Of a DNA stretch of 64,000 nucleotides, positions 35,115-44,600 are shown piece after piece. Within the stretch, counting starts at the first letter, position 1. Each line of letters starts with the position of its first letter. The position numbers were made by a program, and so were the translations under genes. Below the pieces are notes generated by a model. The model saw only the letters and a program-made list of their open reading frames with translations. It had not been told where the DNA came from and did no database searches. The stretch spans positions 191,745 through 255,744 of the forward strand of contig CAZWLN010000002.1 of the NCBI GenBank assembly GCA_964634885.1, in the 5' to 3' direction. The stretch comes from DAINRZ01 sp964634885 (GTDB lineage Bacteria > Bacteroidota > Ignavibacteria > Kapaibacteriales > UBA2268).

Positions 35115-35942
35115 CTATTCCCCTACGACAAAATCATATGTTTTCACGATCTTCTCTGTTGGAATAATATAATGCTGAGGTATGTCTTTTCTTTCTGTGT
35201 CCAAAGTAAATTCGGCGTGGTAACGGCCGGGTTTGAAACAGGCCCTGTCGAAGGAGAATTTCTGGCGGCAAACGTAGTACACGGCGACGTTCGATTCATC
35301 AGGACTGCATATCTCGTTGCCGGCATCGTCCCTGACGACAATGGTGATCCTGCCGAAAAACGGTGAATTGCCGGCGTTCCGGTTGAGGCCAAGCCAGAAG
35401 TCCAGTGTGTTTCCGGACAAAACATGGCTGATTGTGTCGATGATCAGCGATGTCGTTGCCATGCCTTTCCTGGACACAACGGAACCAACCACATTCGTGT
35501 TAATATTGAAGTTTTGCCTGTGTTCCTTTGAACTGTCGTCGATTGGGTTGGAGATGTTATCGGAAGAAACAATCATTCTTGTCCAGTAAGTTCCGTCCGG
35601 CAGCGCCGCCGGTTGCCTGACAACCAAGTGGACCGCCAGTTCGTCCTCGGGGCCGACAATCGCTTTCGAAGGGATGGCTTTTAACCAGGGGATGAGGGAT
35701 TTCGATTGTTCGGCAGTGCTGTCGTCGTATAAAATATAGGGCTGGCCGGTACTGTCACAAGACAGGTAACCGAACCTGAACGAAACGGACACTTCCCTGG
35801 GTTGGTCCGTCAGGTTTGTAATTGTCATGATTCCCTTGTTTGTTTTCGGGTCAAGAAAAACGGATGAGGGGGCAATCATGATCTGTGCAAAAGCAAGCCG
35901 GGTACAAAGACAGAATGTTAAAACAGTTATAACGATTTTCAT
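35115..35942 (-). CDS. PapD-like periplasmic chaperone-fold protein
   Basis: The 275-residue protein has a signal peptide (MKIVITVLTFCLCTRLAFA). A PapD-type immunoglobulin domain follows (IMIAPSSVFLDPKTNKGIMTITNLTDQPREVSVSFRFGYL, with the usual N-terminal beta strand and an Asn-Leu-Thr turn). A second Ig-like domain (~165-265) completes a two-domain boomerang plan. In Bacteroidota such proteins are uncharacterised relatives of pilus chaperones; no usher or pilin genes are present. The role is therefore open. It is monocistronic with its own terminator. Confidence 0.7.
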   Translation of the reverse strand: MKIVITVLTFCLCTRLAFAQIMIAPSSVFLDPKTNKGIMTITNLTDQPREVSVSFRFGYLSCDSTGQPYILYDDSTAEQSKSLIPWLKAIPSKAIVGPEDELAVHLVVRQPAALPDGTYWTRMIVSSDNISNPIDDSSKEHRQNFNINTNVVGSVVSRKGMATTSLIIDTISHVLSGNTLDFWLGLNRNAGNSPFFGRITIVVRDDAGNEICSPDESNVAVYYVCRQKFSFDRACFKPGRYHAEFTLDTERKDIPQHYIIPTEKIVKTYDFVVGE

Positions 35943-36022
35943 ATCTTTTTCAAATCAATATTCACACCATTTGTCACAATACTGATTAAATTACGAAAAA
36001 GAAGCGATATTATTTAATTAAT

Positions 36023-36454
36023 TCAGGATGCGATATGTGTTTCGCTAAGTGAATCGAGTATGATCTCGTCGAAGTAGGTTCCTCCTTCGTACACTCTTTC
36101 TACTGCTGTTACGATCTCATTCATATCTACGGTTTTCGATATATAGCCTGAAGCGCCCGAATCGAGGGAACTTTTAATCAGCCTTCCTTCAGTGTGTCCC
36201 GACAGTATCAACACCTTGACGTCGCTGTGGGTTTTCCTCAGCGCTTTGGTAGCCTGGATGCCGTCCATGACAGGCATCGACAGGTCCATCAGGACGACAT
36301 CAACTGCCGGGTTGGCCTGGATGCTGTTAAGGACACCCTGTCCGTTTGACGCAATGTCTGTAATATTAATATTTTTTTTCTTCGAAAGCATTTTCCCGAG
36401 TAGTTTTGCTGTAAGCATATGATCTTCGGCAATCAAGACATTAATCTGTTTCAT
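36023..36454 (-). CDS. Stand-alone NarL-type receiver domain, paralogue A
   Basis: From the ATG at 36454 (matching the start of its paralogue) the protein is ~143 residues. It is a receiver domain of the NarL/FixJ type: phospho-acceptor Asp57 in VVLMDLSMPVMDG, acidic pair in LIAEDH, switch Ser in VLILSGHTEG, Lys in GYISKTVDMNE. It ends soon after GGTYFDEIILDS, where a LuxR-type helix-turn-helix would normally follow. So it has no output domain and may act as a phosphate relay or by protein contacts. An upstream in-frame ATG at 36493 adds 13 residues that the paralogue lacks. The paralogue lies 480 bp upstream. Confidence 0.88.
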   Translation of the reverse strand: MKQINVLIAEDHMLTAKLLGKMLSKKKNINITDIASNGQGVLNSIQANPAVDVVLMDLSMPVMDGIQATKALRKTHSDVKVLILSGHTEGRLIKSSLDSGASGYISKTVDMNEIVTAVERVYEGGTYFDEIILDSLSETHIAS

Positions 36455-36932
36455 ATCACTACAAAATGTATAATTTAAATTCAGTTTATTCATCCTAAAA
36501 ATTTCAAAATCTATTCACAAAACAATAGTGCAAACTTAAGGAAATATAGGCCTGAAGTAAATAACCATTAATACTGAAAAATTTAAATTACCATGAAGTA
36601 CTTAGAGGTACTAAGTGAAAACCGGTAGTAGTGTTGTCCCCCTGCACGGTCCAGTGTCAGATTTAACAGATGATAAACAGATGCACGGGTTAGAGTTAAC
36701 ATGTACTGAAGGCTCGAAGGCGAAAAACACCCTAAGGAAATAATTCCGTTTCCGGTGGGCGGACACAATTAACGGATGTCCGAATTGATACCCCTTCCGG
36801 GAAGGTCTTGCAGATGTCTGTCCGGAAAGTAAGCTGTTGACTGTTGCAAATCAGTATCAGTGCTGAGAGGAAAACAAAAGAATAAGTATTGCGGAATGAA
36901 TGATTCCGTCAGGGGAAGAACAATGGGTCCGA
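36455..36932. other. Spacer between the two receiver genes
   Basis: About 480 bp without a gene. A small hairpin ACTTAG-aggta-CTAAGT lies at about 36600-36620, in the phrase 'accatgaagtacttagagg', which resembles a common dispersed repeat theme. Some GC-rich sequence (36640-36840) has no recognised content. Confidence 0.5.
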
Positions 36933-37394
36933 TTATTTATTAAATAAATTGATGTTGCCGTTATCTTCGGTTTCAATGTCAGTCTTGTTGATCGATTCGA
37001 GACTGATCTCGTCGAAGTAAGTTCCGCCTTCGTAAACAGTAACAAGAGCTTCAATGATCTCGTTCATATCAACTGTTTTGGTCAGGTAACCGGAAGCACC
37101 CGATTTTACTGATTTCTGGATCAGTTTGCCTTCCGTATGCCCGGACAGAACGATGACTTTCGTGTCATAGTTCTCCTTAAAGAGCAGCTCCATTGTCTGG
37201 ATGCCGTCTAGGAAGGGCATTGACAAATCCATGAGTATGATGTCAACCTGGTGTGTTTTAACAATTGTAAGAACTTCATTACCGTCCGATGCCGTTGCAA
37301 CGACATTAATGTTCTTCTTTTTACTTAACATTCGTGCTAACAGCTTGGCCGTGAGCGAATGATCTTCGGCTATCAGCACATTAATTGTTTTCAT
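36933..37394 (-). CDS. Stand-alone NarL-type receiver domain, paralogue B
   Basis: The 153-residue protein aligns with paralogue A along almost its whole length, at roughly 60 % identity by eye. Shared blocks include NVLIAEDH, LSKKKNIN, ILMDLSMP (acceptor Asp56), LSGHTEGKLI, SGASGYLTKTVDMNEI and VYEGGTYFDEI. It also ends where a DNA-binding domain should start, with a short polar tail. The two genes arose by duplication. Partner kinases could be the orphan histidine kinases elsewhere in the window, but nothing shows this. Confidence 0.9.
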   Translation of the reverse strand: MKTINVLIAEDHSLTAKLLARMLSKKKNINVVATASDGNEVLTIVKTHQVDIILMDLSMPFLDGIQTMELLFKENYDTKVIVLSGHTEGKLIQKSVKSGASGYLTKTVDMNEIIEALVTVYEGGTYFDEISLESINKTDIETEDNGNINLFNK

Positions 37395-37867
37395 AGTGTA
37401 TCATTCCACTTTCAATTTTGTATATTAAAAAGTTAAACATACCTTTTTTGCAAAGATATGGTTTATAATAGTAAACACAAATCCCATAATATACGGAAAA
37501 ATAAAAAATACCAATATATACGTAAACTTATACCCTTATTGTGGTATCTCTCTTTGCATCTATCTGAAATCATTTAACTTACAAAGAACATGCTAATAAT
37601 TTATTAAATCGACATACTAAATCTTTGATAAATAGATAATTGTAACGAATTAATTATTAAATTTAGTAAATTTTTTAATAAGAACAATAGAATATTTTCA
37701 TTTTTTTGATATGATTAAAAAATTAATGGACTAATTATGTGCTTGTTCACATTCACAGTGTAATAAAAAATGAAAATACTTTATGTACCGTTGACCGTAA
37801 CAACCTGTCTTTGCAAGGGATATACCAAATGTTCCGCATAATTTTCCTTCAATACCATGGTCATAAA
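37395..37867. other. AT-rich intergenic desert
   Basis: About 470 bp, strongly AT-rich, upstream of receiver B (promoter expected) and the structured island. I see no gene. Confidence 0.55.
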
Positions 37868-38052
37868 AGAATCGATAGCTGAGCGTTTTGCCCGCTGCGA
37901 AAAACGGAGGCCCGCGAAAAGCCCGGGAAAACGGCCGATTATGTTATGCTGTTTTTTTTTGATAAATTTGCAGTCGGAAGCCGGCGACGATTGGCTCAGC
38001 CAATCGGGAAACCCGGCAGCACAGCAGGGGACGGGAAGTCCTGCTCTTGTGC
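37868..38052. ncRNA. GC-rich structured island, candidate non-coding RNA or leader
   Basis: This is an abrupt GC-rich block. Its 3' half folds well on either strand: GCCGG...CCGGC (37980-37984, 38013-38017) encloses GATTGGC-tca-GCCAATC (37989-38005). A second long hairpin pairs GCACA-GCAGG with CCTGC-...-TGTGC (38019-38052). The 5' half has weaker stems with A-rich loops (CGTTTT/AAAACG). A T9 run (37951-37959) separates the halves. It ends 60 nt before the TrmH start. I do not recognise an RNA family. A 72-codon ORF through it (37857-38075) has no recognisable domain. Confidence 0.35.
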
Positions 38053-38112
38053 GTAAGGAATTGAATTCAGTATAAATATCTGTTGAAAATTGGTTGGAAA
38101 AGTGTATAATTT

Positions 38113-38874
38113 ATGAGGCCATTAACAAACAACCTTAAGAAACTGGCGTCGTCGCTGAAAAACAAAAGAGCCAGGGAAGAAAACGGGCTTTTCATTGTCG
38201 AAGGCTGCACCCTCTGCCGTGAACTGCTCCACAGCTCATACGTAACAGAGTTTATTATCGTAAAGAGCAGTCCCGGAGAAAAGATTGTTGAACTGGCTGA
38301 CGAATACGGCAAGCGCAATGTCCCTGTTTACATTGCACGCAGCCGCCAATTCGAGCAATTGTCGAGTACGGAGACGCCACAGGGCATCGTCGCTGTTGCG
38401 CGCTATACGAGCGAACTGGCGCCGGTAAACGAGCCTTTCGTCGTTCTTGACGGGGTTTCCGACCCCGGCAATCTGGGAACCATCATCAGGACTGCCGACT
38501 GGTTCGGTTTCCGCCATATATTCCTGTCGGACAAAAGCGTCGATAAATACAATCCCAAGACTGTCCGTTCCACGATGGGGTCCATCTTCCGTTGCCGGAT
38601 ACTATTCCAGAGCGACATATGCGGGTTCATCAGGGAAAACCTGGGTGAAGCCGAACTCTACGCAGCAACCCTGAACGGCAGTGTAGCCCTCGAAGAGTGC
38701 AAACCCGGCAAATTGTTCGGTGTCATCATGGGCAATGAATCGCGTGGTGTTTCCGACGAAATGCTGAAGATGGTTTACAGGGAATACAAAATACCCGGAA
38801 TCGGCAGCGCAGAGTCTCTCAACGTTGCGGTTGCCGCCGGCATCTCAATGTATCATTTCTCAAGATTTCTCTAA
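38113..38874 (+). CDS. TrmH/SpoU-family RNA 2'-O-methyltransferase
   Basis: The 253-residue protein is a SPOUT methyltransferase. An N-terminal substrate-binding part (KLASSLKNKRAREENGLFIVEG) is typical of the RlmB/TsnR-like group. The SpoU knot has the three motifs VSDPGNLGTIIRTADWFGF, LFGVIMGNESRGVSDEM and YKIPGIGSAESLNVAVAAGISMY. It transfers a methyl group from S-adenosylmethionine to a ribose 2'-OH in rRNA or tRNA. The exact target is not readable. The stop codon overlaps the fliO stop codon on the other strand by 4 nt. Confidence 0.92.
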   Translation: MRPLTNNLKKLASSLKNKRAREENGLFIVEGCTLCRELLHSSYVTEFIIVKSSPGEKIVELADEYGKRNVPVYIARSRQFEQLSSTETPQGIVAVARYTSELAPVNEPFVVLDGVSDPGNLGTIIRTADWFGFRHIFLSDKSVDKYNPKTVRSTMGSIFRCRILFQSDICGFIRENLGEAELYAATLNGSVALEECKPGKLFGVIMGNESRGVSDEMLKMVYREYKIPGIGSAESLNVAVAAGISMYHFSRFL

Positions 38875-39305
38875 TTGTTTTGTTTCCTGAAGGTTTGTTT
38901 CAGGAATGAACTGAATGAAAGCGAGTCGTCGTCATCGGCGGCAGGTACCGCTACCCGGGGTTTTGCCTGTGGCCTTGCCGACAGGCTGCCGACCGGTGCC
39001 GGCGCTTTCCTGTTAACGTTGTCGATGACGCCGTAATTGTCGGTTACACCGCCGGCGCCAAGTTCGGTCAGTGTGGTAATGTTGTGTTCGGTAGCGCCGA
39101 GCAGCAGTGTCTTGCCCTCTACCTTTACAACAAAAAGATGGTTCTTCGGAGTGAGTGAAGTACGCGAGAGTATTTCCAGATTTAAATTATTCCTGGCTTT
39201 CTTGTGTTTTTTGATGTACTTCTTGAGGAGGAAAAGTATCAGTCCCATTGCCCCAACGACGAGGATGAGGGAAACAAAAGCATTTACGATTGAATCATCA
39301 AACAT
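38871..39305 (-). CDS. fliO: Flagellar biosynthetic protein FliO
   Basis: FliO is a small membrane protein that helps assemble FliP in the flagellar type III export gate. The 144-residue product has one N-terminal helix (residues ~8-28, AFVSLILVVGAMGLILFLLKK), a basic stretch, and the conserved cytosolic part (LEILSRTSLTPKNHLFVVKVEGKTLLLGATEHNITTLTEL). A Pro/Ala-rich linker and a short tail end it. It is the last gene of the fliL-M-N-O run; fliP is not in the window. A GGATG-like ribosome binding site precedes the start. Confidence 0.88.
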   Translation of the reverse strand: MFDDSIVNAFVSLILVVGAMGLILFLLKKYIKKHKKARNNLNLEILSRTSLTPKNHLFVVKVEGKTLLLGATEHNITTLTELGAGGVTDNYGVIDNVNRKAPAPVGSLSARPQAKPRVAVPAADDDDSLSFSSFLKQTFRKQNN

Positions 39306-39329
39306 CTGAACATCCTTGTTAATCTGTGA

Positions 39330-39761
39330 TTATCTTCTTACCGACCTGATCCTGTCCGACGGATCGATCAGGGTAGTAATCCTGATGCCGAAGTGTTTGT
39401 CGATGACAACGACTTCGCCCTCGGCCACTTTCTTGCCGTTTATGAGGATGTCAACCGGTTCGCTGACTAATTTGTCGAACTCAATGACAGAGCCTCTTCC
39501 CAGCCTTAGTATATCCCTGATGAGCATATTGGTCCTGCCCAGTTCGATGGAGACGGGAAGGTTAAGGTCGTATAGCAGTTCGAGCTTGGGATCCACCGGT
39601 GAAACGACCTTGCCGGTTCCTGTTTCCATCTCAGGAAACTGAGGAGTTTCAGCTTCGAATTTTATTTCTTCTTCGCCGCCGCCGGAATCGGTTTCAAGCG
39701 AAATATCATCAAAATTACCGCCACCGATGAGGGCATCAATTTCTTCTTGGGACATAGACAT
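39330..39761 (-). CDS. fliN: Flagellar motor switch protein FliN
   Basis: FliN forms the lower C-ring with FliM and sets the direction of rotation. The ATG at 39761 lies 7-8 nt after GGAGGAAT, which sits in the end of fliM; this start gives 143 residues and is preferred to the longer frame from 39803. The C-terminal SpoA domain (LYDLNLPVSIELGRTNMLIR ... LGRGSVIEFDKLVSEPVDILINGKKVAEGEVVVID) is complete. The N-terminus, MSQEEIDALIGGG, copies the CheY-binding peptide usually found in FliM or FliY. A CheC-like middle domain is absent, so it is FliN rather than FliY. Confidence 0.93.
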   Translation of the reverse strand: MSMSQEEIDALIGGGNFDDISLETDSGGGEEEIKFEAETPQFPEMETGTGKVVSPVDPKLELLYDLNLPVSIELGRTNMLIRDILRLGRGSVIEFDKLVSEPVDILINGKKVAEGEVVVIDKHFGIRITTLIDPSDRIRSVRR

Positions 39762-39762
39762 T

Positions 39763-40797
39763 TTAATATTCCTCCTCTTTATAGGAAAGATCTTCTTCAA
39801 CAAGGTCCTCGTCAGAGAGAGGACGGGTAATTCTTACAGCTTTCTTGCCTTCGACACTACCGGGCCTGGCAGCAAGCTTCCTTCTGCCTCCGATTATCAG
39901 CTCGATCTCCTGGTTGACACGTTTTTTCAGTTTGATGACGTCGCCTTCTTTCAGTTCCAGCAGCTCCTTAACGGTAATTGCTGCTTTTCCCAGTTCGGCG
40001 ATGACCGACAAGTGTGTGGTTGCCATCTGTTGTTTGAGGATGTTGATGTTTTCCAGCATCCTCGAAGAGCTGACTTTCAGAACACTGGCAGTTACATGCT
40101 GCCTGTTGAGGCGTGCCAGGACTTCCTCTAATGCAAAAGTAGGGAAGCACAGGTTCATCAGGTATGTATTGATACCGATGTTGACATCCATGGACACGAC
40201 GACTACGATCTCTGAAGACGGGGCAATCTGGACGAAGTCCGCTTCCATCTCGAGCCGCTGGTACAGGAATTCAATATCGGTTATTGACCGCCATGATTTT
40301 GTGAGATCCGAGAGAGCATGTTCGATTATCCCCCGAACAACGGACTGTTCTATTGGGGTAATGGAGCGGGCTTTGGGCTGGACTTCGGCCGAACCGCCCA
40401 GCAGCCTCTCGACGATCGTGAGCGCCAGTTGGGGACTGATCTCCATGATGCCGCTGCCGTCCCTGCCCCGAAGTTCGAATACATAGAGGCAACTGGGATT
40501 GGACACGGACAGGATGAACTCAGAATAGAAAAGCTGGTCAACGGAAGTCACACTGATGGAAACGACAGTCTGAAGTTTGGACACGAGGTAGTAACCGAAG
40601 GTTTCTGCAAAACTCTCATGGACAGACTGCAAGGTCCTGACCTGGTTCTTCGAAACCCTGTTCGGGCGCCGGAAATCATAGTTAGTAACGTCGCCTTTCT
40701 TCAGTTTGCCGCTGAGAACCTCGTCCACGTCAACCGAACCTGCGGTCATCTCCGACAGCAGGTTGTCTATCTCATTTTGTGACAGTACGTCCGACAT
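39763..40797 (-). CDS. fliM: Flagellar motor switch protein FliM
   Basis: FliM binds phospho-CheY and links FliG to FliN. The 344-residue length is typical. It has the N-terminal CheY-binding LSQNEIDNLLSEM, a CheC-like middle domain (~50-230; VNDFRRPN-type start 'NYDFRRPNRVSKNQ', ERLLGG, SWRSITDIEF), and a C-terminal SpoA domain (~255-330; ITVKELLELKEGDVIKLKK). It lies 21 nt after fliL and immediately before fliN. Confidence 0.95.
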   Translation of the reverse strand: MSDVLSQNEIDNLLSEMTAGSVDVDEVLSGKLKKGDVTNYDFRRPNRVSKNQVRTLQSVHESFAETFGYYLVSKLQTVVSISVTSVDQLFYSEFILSVSNPSCLYVFELRGRDGSGIMEISPQLALTIVERLLGGSAEVQPKARSITPIEQSVVRGIIEHALSDLTKSWRSITDIEFLYQRLEMEADFVQIAPSSEIVVVVSMDVNIGINTYLMNLCFPTFALEEVLARLNRQHVTASVLKVSSSRMLENINILKQQMATTHLSVIAELGKAAITVKELLELKEGDVIKLKKRVNQEIELIIGGRRKLAARPGSVEGKKAVRITRPLSDEDLVEEDLSYKEEEY

Positions 40798-40818
40798 AAT
40801 CCATCCCTGGAATAATGA

Positions 40819-41442
40819 TCAATTCACCTTCGTTGGTGTAAATTGTTCCAATGAAATGCTCTTCAGCAGGAGATTGCTCTGCTTGAAGAGTGGTTTCAAC
40901 TTTTGTGTAATAATCACAACCATCGAGTCCCTGGGTATCGCCTGCACTTCCTCGATGCTCAGCGCCCCGAAATAGCCTATGACCTGGGACTTGGTGACTG
41001 AGATCAGTTCAGGCGGAAGTTGGTAACCGGCGTCTTTTGGCGCTGCACCGTGGCCTTCGCTTTTTTCTTCTTCTTCGCCCTCGACAGGTTTGGGCAGAAC
41101 CTTGAAGCCAAGTTGCAGGAGGATATACCACTGGAAGTCTTTTGTTGTAATGTAATCGAATTTCAAGCTTGTGTATTTCAGTTTGCTCTGGTCTTCTTCA
41201 AAGCCCTCTTCTTCGCCGTCTTTCTTGACTTCGCCGCTGCCGTCTTTCTTCGTGCCTTCTTCGGCAGGTGTTGAGGAAGGAAGTACCATTTTCAGAATGA
41301 CAACCAATACTATTACCTGGGCGACGATTACGCCGCCGATAATGATCAGCAGTTTTTGGAAGTTAATCTCTCCGCCGCCGCCGCCACCGGATTTCCTCGG
41401 TTTCTCCGGTTTTTGTTTTTCACTTTTTTCTTCGTCCGCCAT
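40819..41442 (-). CDS. fliL: Flagellar basal body-associated protein FliL
   Basis: FliL is a stator-associated membrane protein. The 207-residue product has a charged N-terminal part with a poly-Gly run (residues ~19-24), one helix (~28-50, LLIIIGGVIVAQVIVLVVIL), a Lys/Glu/Gly linker, and the periplasmic FliL/stomatin-like domain (~90-205). Two acidic low-complexity stretches (about 60-80 and 120-135) make it longer than E. coli FliL (154 residues). It is the first gene of the visible flagellar run. Confidence 0.88.
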   Translation of the reverse strand: MADEEKSEKQKPEKPRKSGGGGGGEINFQKLLIIIGGVIVAQVIVLVVILKMVLPSSTPAEEGTKKDGSGEVKKDGEEEGFEEDQSKLKYTSLKFDYITTKDFQWYILLQLGFKVLPKPVEGEEEEKSEGHGAAPKDAGYQLPPELISVTKSQVIGYFGALSIEEVQAIPRDSMVVIITQKLKPLFKQSNLLLKSISLEQFTPTKVN

Positions 41443-41643
41443 ATTGTATTAAAAAATTTATAACAAATTTGACATAATTACATTACAATTATCGTCATTT
41501 TTGTCGATTAATAAAACCAAAAAATTACATAAAAAAAACGTGCCAAAGAACAAACGTCTTTAATTATCAATATGTTACGTGAATTCGATTCAATTATTGT
41601 ATTTCAAATCAGTAACAATATTATAATTTGGCTAATATTATCC

Positions 41644-44600
41644 TTAACCGGGTATCGTTACTACGAACTCACTGTATTCGCCTTCGACACTGTCGATTGT
41701 CAGGCGTCCCTTGTGTATCTGTGTAATTATATCATAGGTCATGGACAATCCCAGGCCCGTTCCTTTACCTGTCGGTTTTGTCGTAAAGAACGGGTTGCAT
41801 ATCTTATCGATGATGATTCCGGGTATGCCGGAGCCGTTGTCGTGAACAATTATCTTAACATGGTCGCCCACTCTTGTGGTTTTGATGTTGACGACCGGTT
41901 TGTAACCGGGCCCTGCGGTTTTGGTCTTCTCCCAGACGGCATAGCATGCATTGTTTACGATATTGATTACGGCGCGGCTCAGGTCCTGGGGTACAACCCT
42001 GACTTTGCCTACAAGGCTGTCGTAGTCCGACTGCATGTCTGTGTTGAATTCTTTGTTTTCCGCTCTCATGCCGTGGTAAGCAAGGTGGAAATACTCGTCC
42101 ACAAGTTTGTTCAGGTCGATTTCCTGGAACTCGCCCGAGTCGCCCCTCGAGTGCATGAGCATACCTTTGACAATGTCCGAGGCCCTGTTGCCGTGTTCGC
42201 TGATTTTCCTGGAATTAAGATCGATTGTGTTGACAATGTCGAGTAAAATGTCTTTAAGTTCTTTCGGCAGCTTGTCACCGGCGCTGTCGGCTTCTTCCTT
42301 CAGCTCCTGTACCAGGTCGATTGTCAGTTTTGAGAAATTATTGACAAAATTCAGGGGATTCTGTATCTCATGGGCAATACCTGCCGTCAACTGGCCGAGC
42401 GAAGCAAGTTTTTCGGTCTGGATGAGCTGCTGCTGGGTAGCCTGAAGGTTGTCGAGCAGTTCCTGCAGGTCTTCGAGAATCTTCGACTTGATGAATGCCG
42501 AAACGACGTGCTCTTTCAGGTTTTTAAGGAATTCGAAGTCCTTCGGTTTGAATGCGTGCTTGTTACCCATGTTCTCGAGTATGAGGAATCCTTCGATCTT
42601 TTCGTCCACCTTGACTACGATGATGATGATGGACTGGGGTATCTCCAGGTTCTTGAATTTGCCGTTGCCGGCGTCCGGATGGAAGTCGTTGGAATAGAAG
42701 ATGTCTTCATAGATTTCTTCCGTATTCCTCAGGTAGCGGTTCTCAGTGTCGTCGAAGCTGAGGGTAATCTCTTTCAGGTTGTCGATGTCCCATCCCGACG
42801 ATGCTTTAAATTTATACAGATTGTCGGCTTTGTCGAAGACCAGCGCTGTCGATTTTTCCACGCCGCGGATGAGCTTGGTCTTTTCCAGAATGGTTTGCAG
42901 TACGCTGCCGATGGATATTTCAGAGTTGATTGTTTTTACGATATTATTAATACGCTCAAGTTCGGAGTTCTTTTGAGCGAGCTGTTCGGACTGGTTCTGG
43001 AGTTCTTCCTTCTGGCGGGAGATCTCTGCAGTCCTGTCTTCAATAAGCTTTTCTAAGTAATGTTTTTCTTTCAGTAACTTACGCGAGCGCATTTTTACTA
43101 TATAATAGAACAGCAAGACCAGGGCTATGCCGTAGCAGATATAGGCAGCGGTGGAATAATACCAGGGTGTTTTGATTGTGAATGAGTATTCGGCTTCGGG
43201 GCTTACTTCGCCGTAAACATTTCTTGATTTGACCCTGAAAGTATAATTGCCGGGAGGCAGGTTGGTAAATTCCTTGAAGACGCCGCGGGACCATTCGGAC
43301 CATGTCTTGTCGAAGCCTTCCAGGATATACTGGTACAGCATTCCCGCTTTCGGGTGATAGAAACAGGAGGAGAACTCAAACCTGATGGAGTTGTTCTCGA
43401 AGTCCAGTTCCGGCGCCAACGCCGGGTCCTGCACGGAGACGACCCCGCCACGGCTGTCGCAATAGATGCCTCCGAACAGAAGCGAGTCCCCGCCGAATGT
43501 TACTTTGCGTATCAGGGTTACGAACCTGTTTTCTTTTTCTTTTACTTTTTTGTCATACCGGATGAGGCCTTCCGGGCCACCGAACCAGACGATGTCTTCA
43601 TTGTCGGGGTATATGGCCCAGGTAGTAAATTCGGCAACGGGAAGAAAGGGTTTGATCAGTGGTGTATAGCCGTTCCTGTCTTTAACCAGTGCAAACATCG
43701 AAGTCTCATCTCCGTGGTTAAGCCACAGATTGCCGTTTTTGTCTTCGACAATCAATTTAAACCATTCGGCTATGCCGGCCTGCTTCAGGCCCGGTAAAGA
43801 ATACACTTCGAATTTGCCTGTCTCTTCGTTGAACTTCCTCATGTCCCTTTCGGTGGTGATGATAATGCCGGAGGACAGTTTATTAATGAAATTGCTGAGA
43901 AGGGAGGGCAGGCCTTCGGCGGTACCGAATTTCCTGACTTTACCGGTCTTCAGGTCCAGTTTGAGGATGCCGAATGTGGGTGTTGCCATCCACAAATTGC
44001 CGTCTTTGTCCTCGGCAATGTCCCTGATTTCTTCTTCAATGCCTGCCACCCTGCCGTTGTCGGTCCATTTGCCTGCTGAGCCTGTAATTTTGAACAGGCC
44101 GTCGGTACGGCAAACATAGACTTCGCCGGGGTTGACCCGGGATTTGTACAGTTTGAGTGCAAAGCCGTCAGCTATTTTATTGGCAACGCTGTTGACAATC
44201 CTGTAAACGCCCTTGCTTGTGGCGGCCAGCAGTTCGTCGTCAGTTTCTGCCAGCGACCATACACCTGTTGTAATGCTGCCGACGGCTTCGAACATACGGG
44301 CAGTGGGATTGTAATACAGCAGGCCTTTGTAATCTGCAAGGTAAAGAATGCCTTTGTGCCTGAGTATGTCGAGGACACCGCTGCCGCTGCCGACACTTTC
44401 GTCGAAGTAGGTAACCTTCGACGGCAGGTGAACTACTGATAGGCCGTTATTGAGGGCAGCCCACAGGAAATTATTATTGTCGATGTAGATATCATTGACA
44501 AAGTCGTTGTACAGATTCTTGCTCTTGTTTACCAACTGCCTGAAAGTGCCGTCCCGGTTGATGACAAGAATGCCGCCGCGTTCGGACCCGAGGGCAATCG

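Noticed and set aside
37857..38075. 72-codon ORF in the structured island
   Set aside because: No recognisable domain, and the sequence is better explained by RNA-like hairpins.
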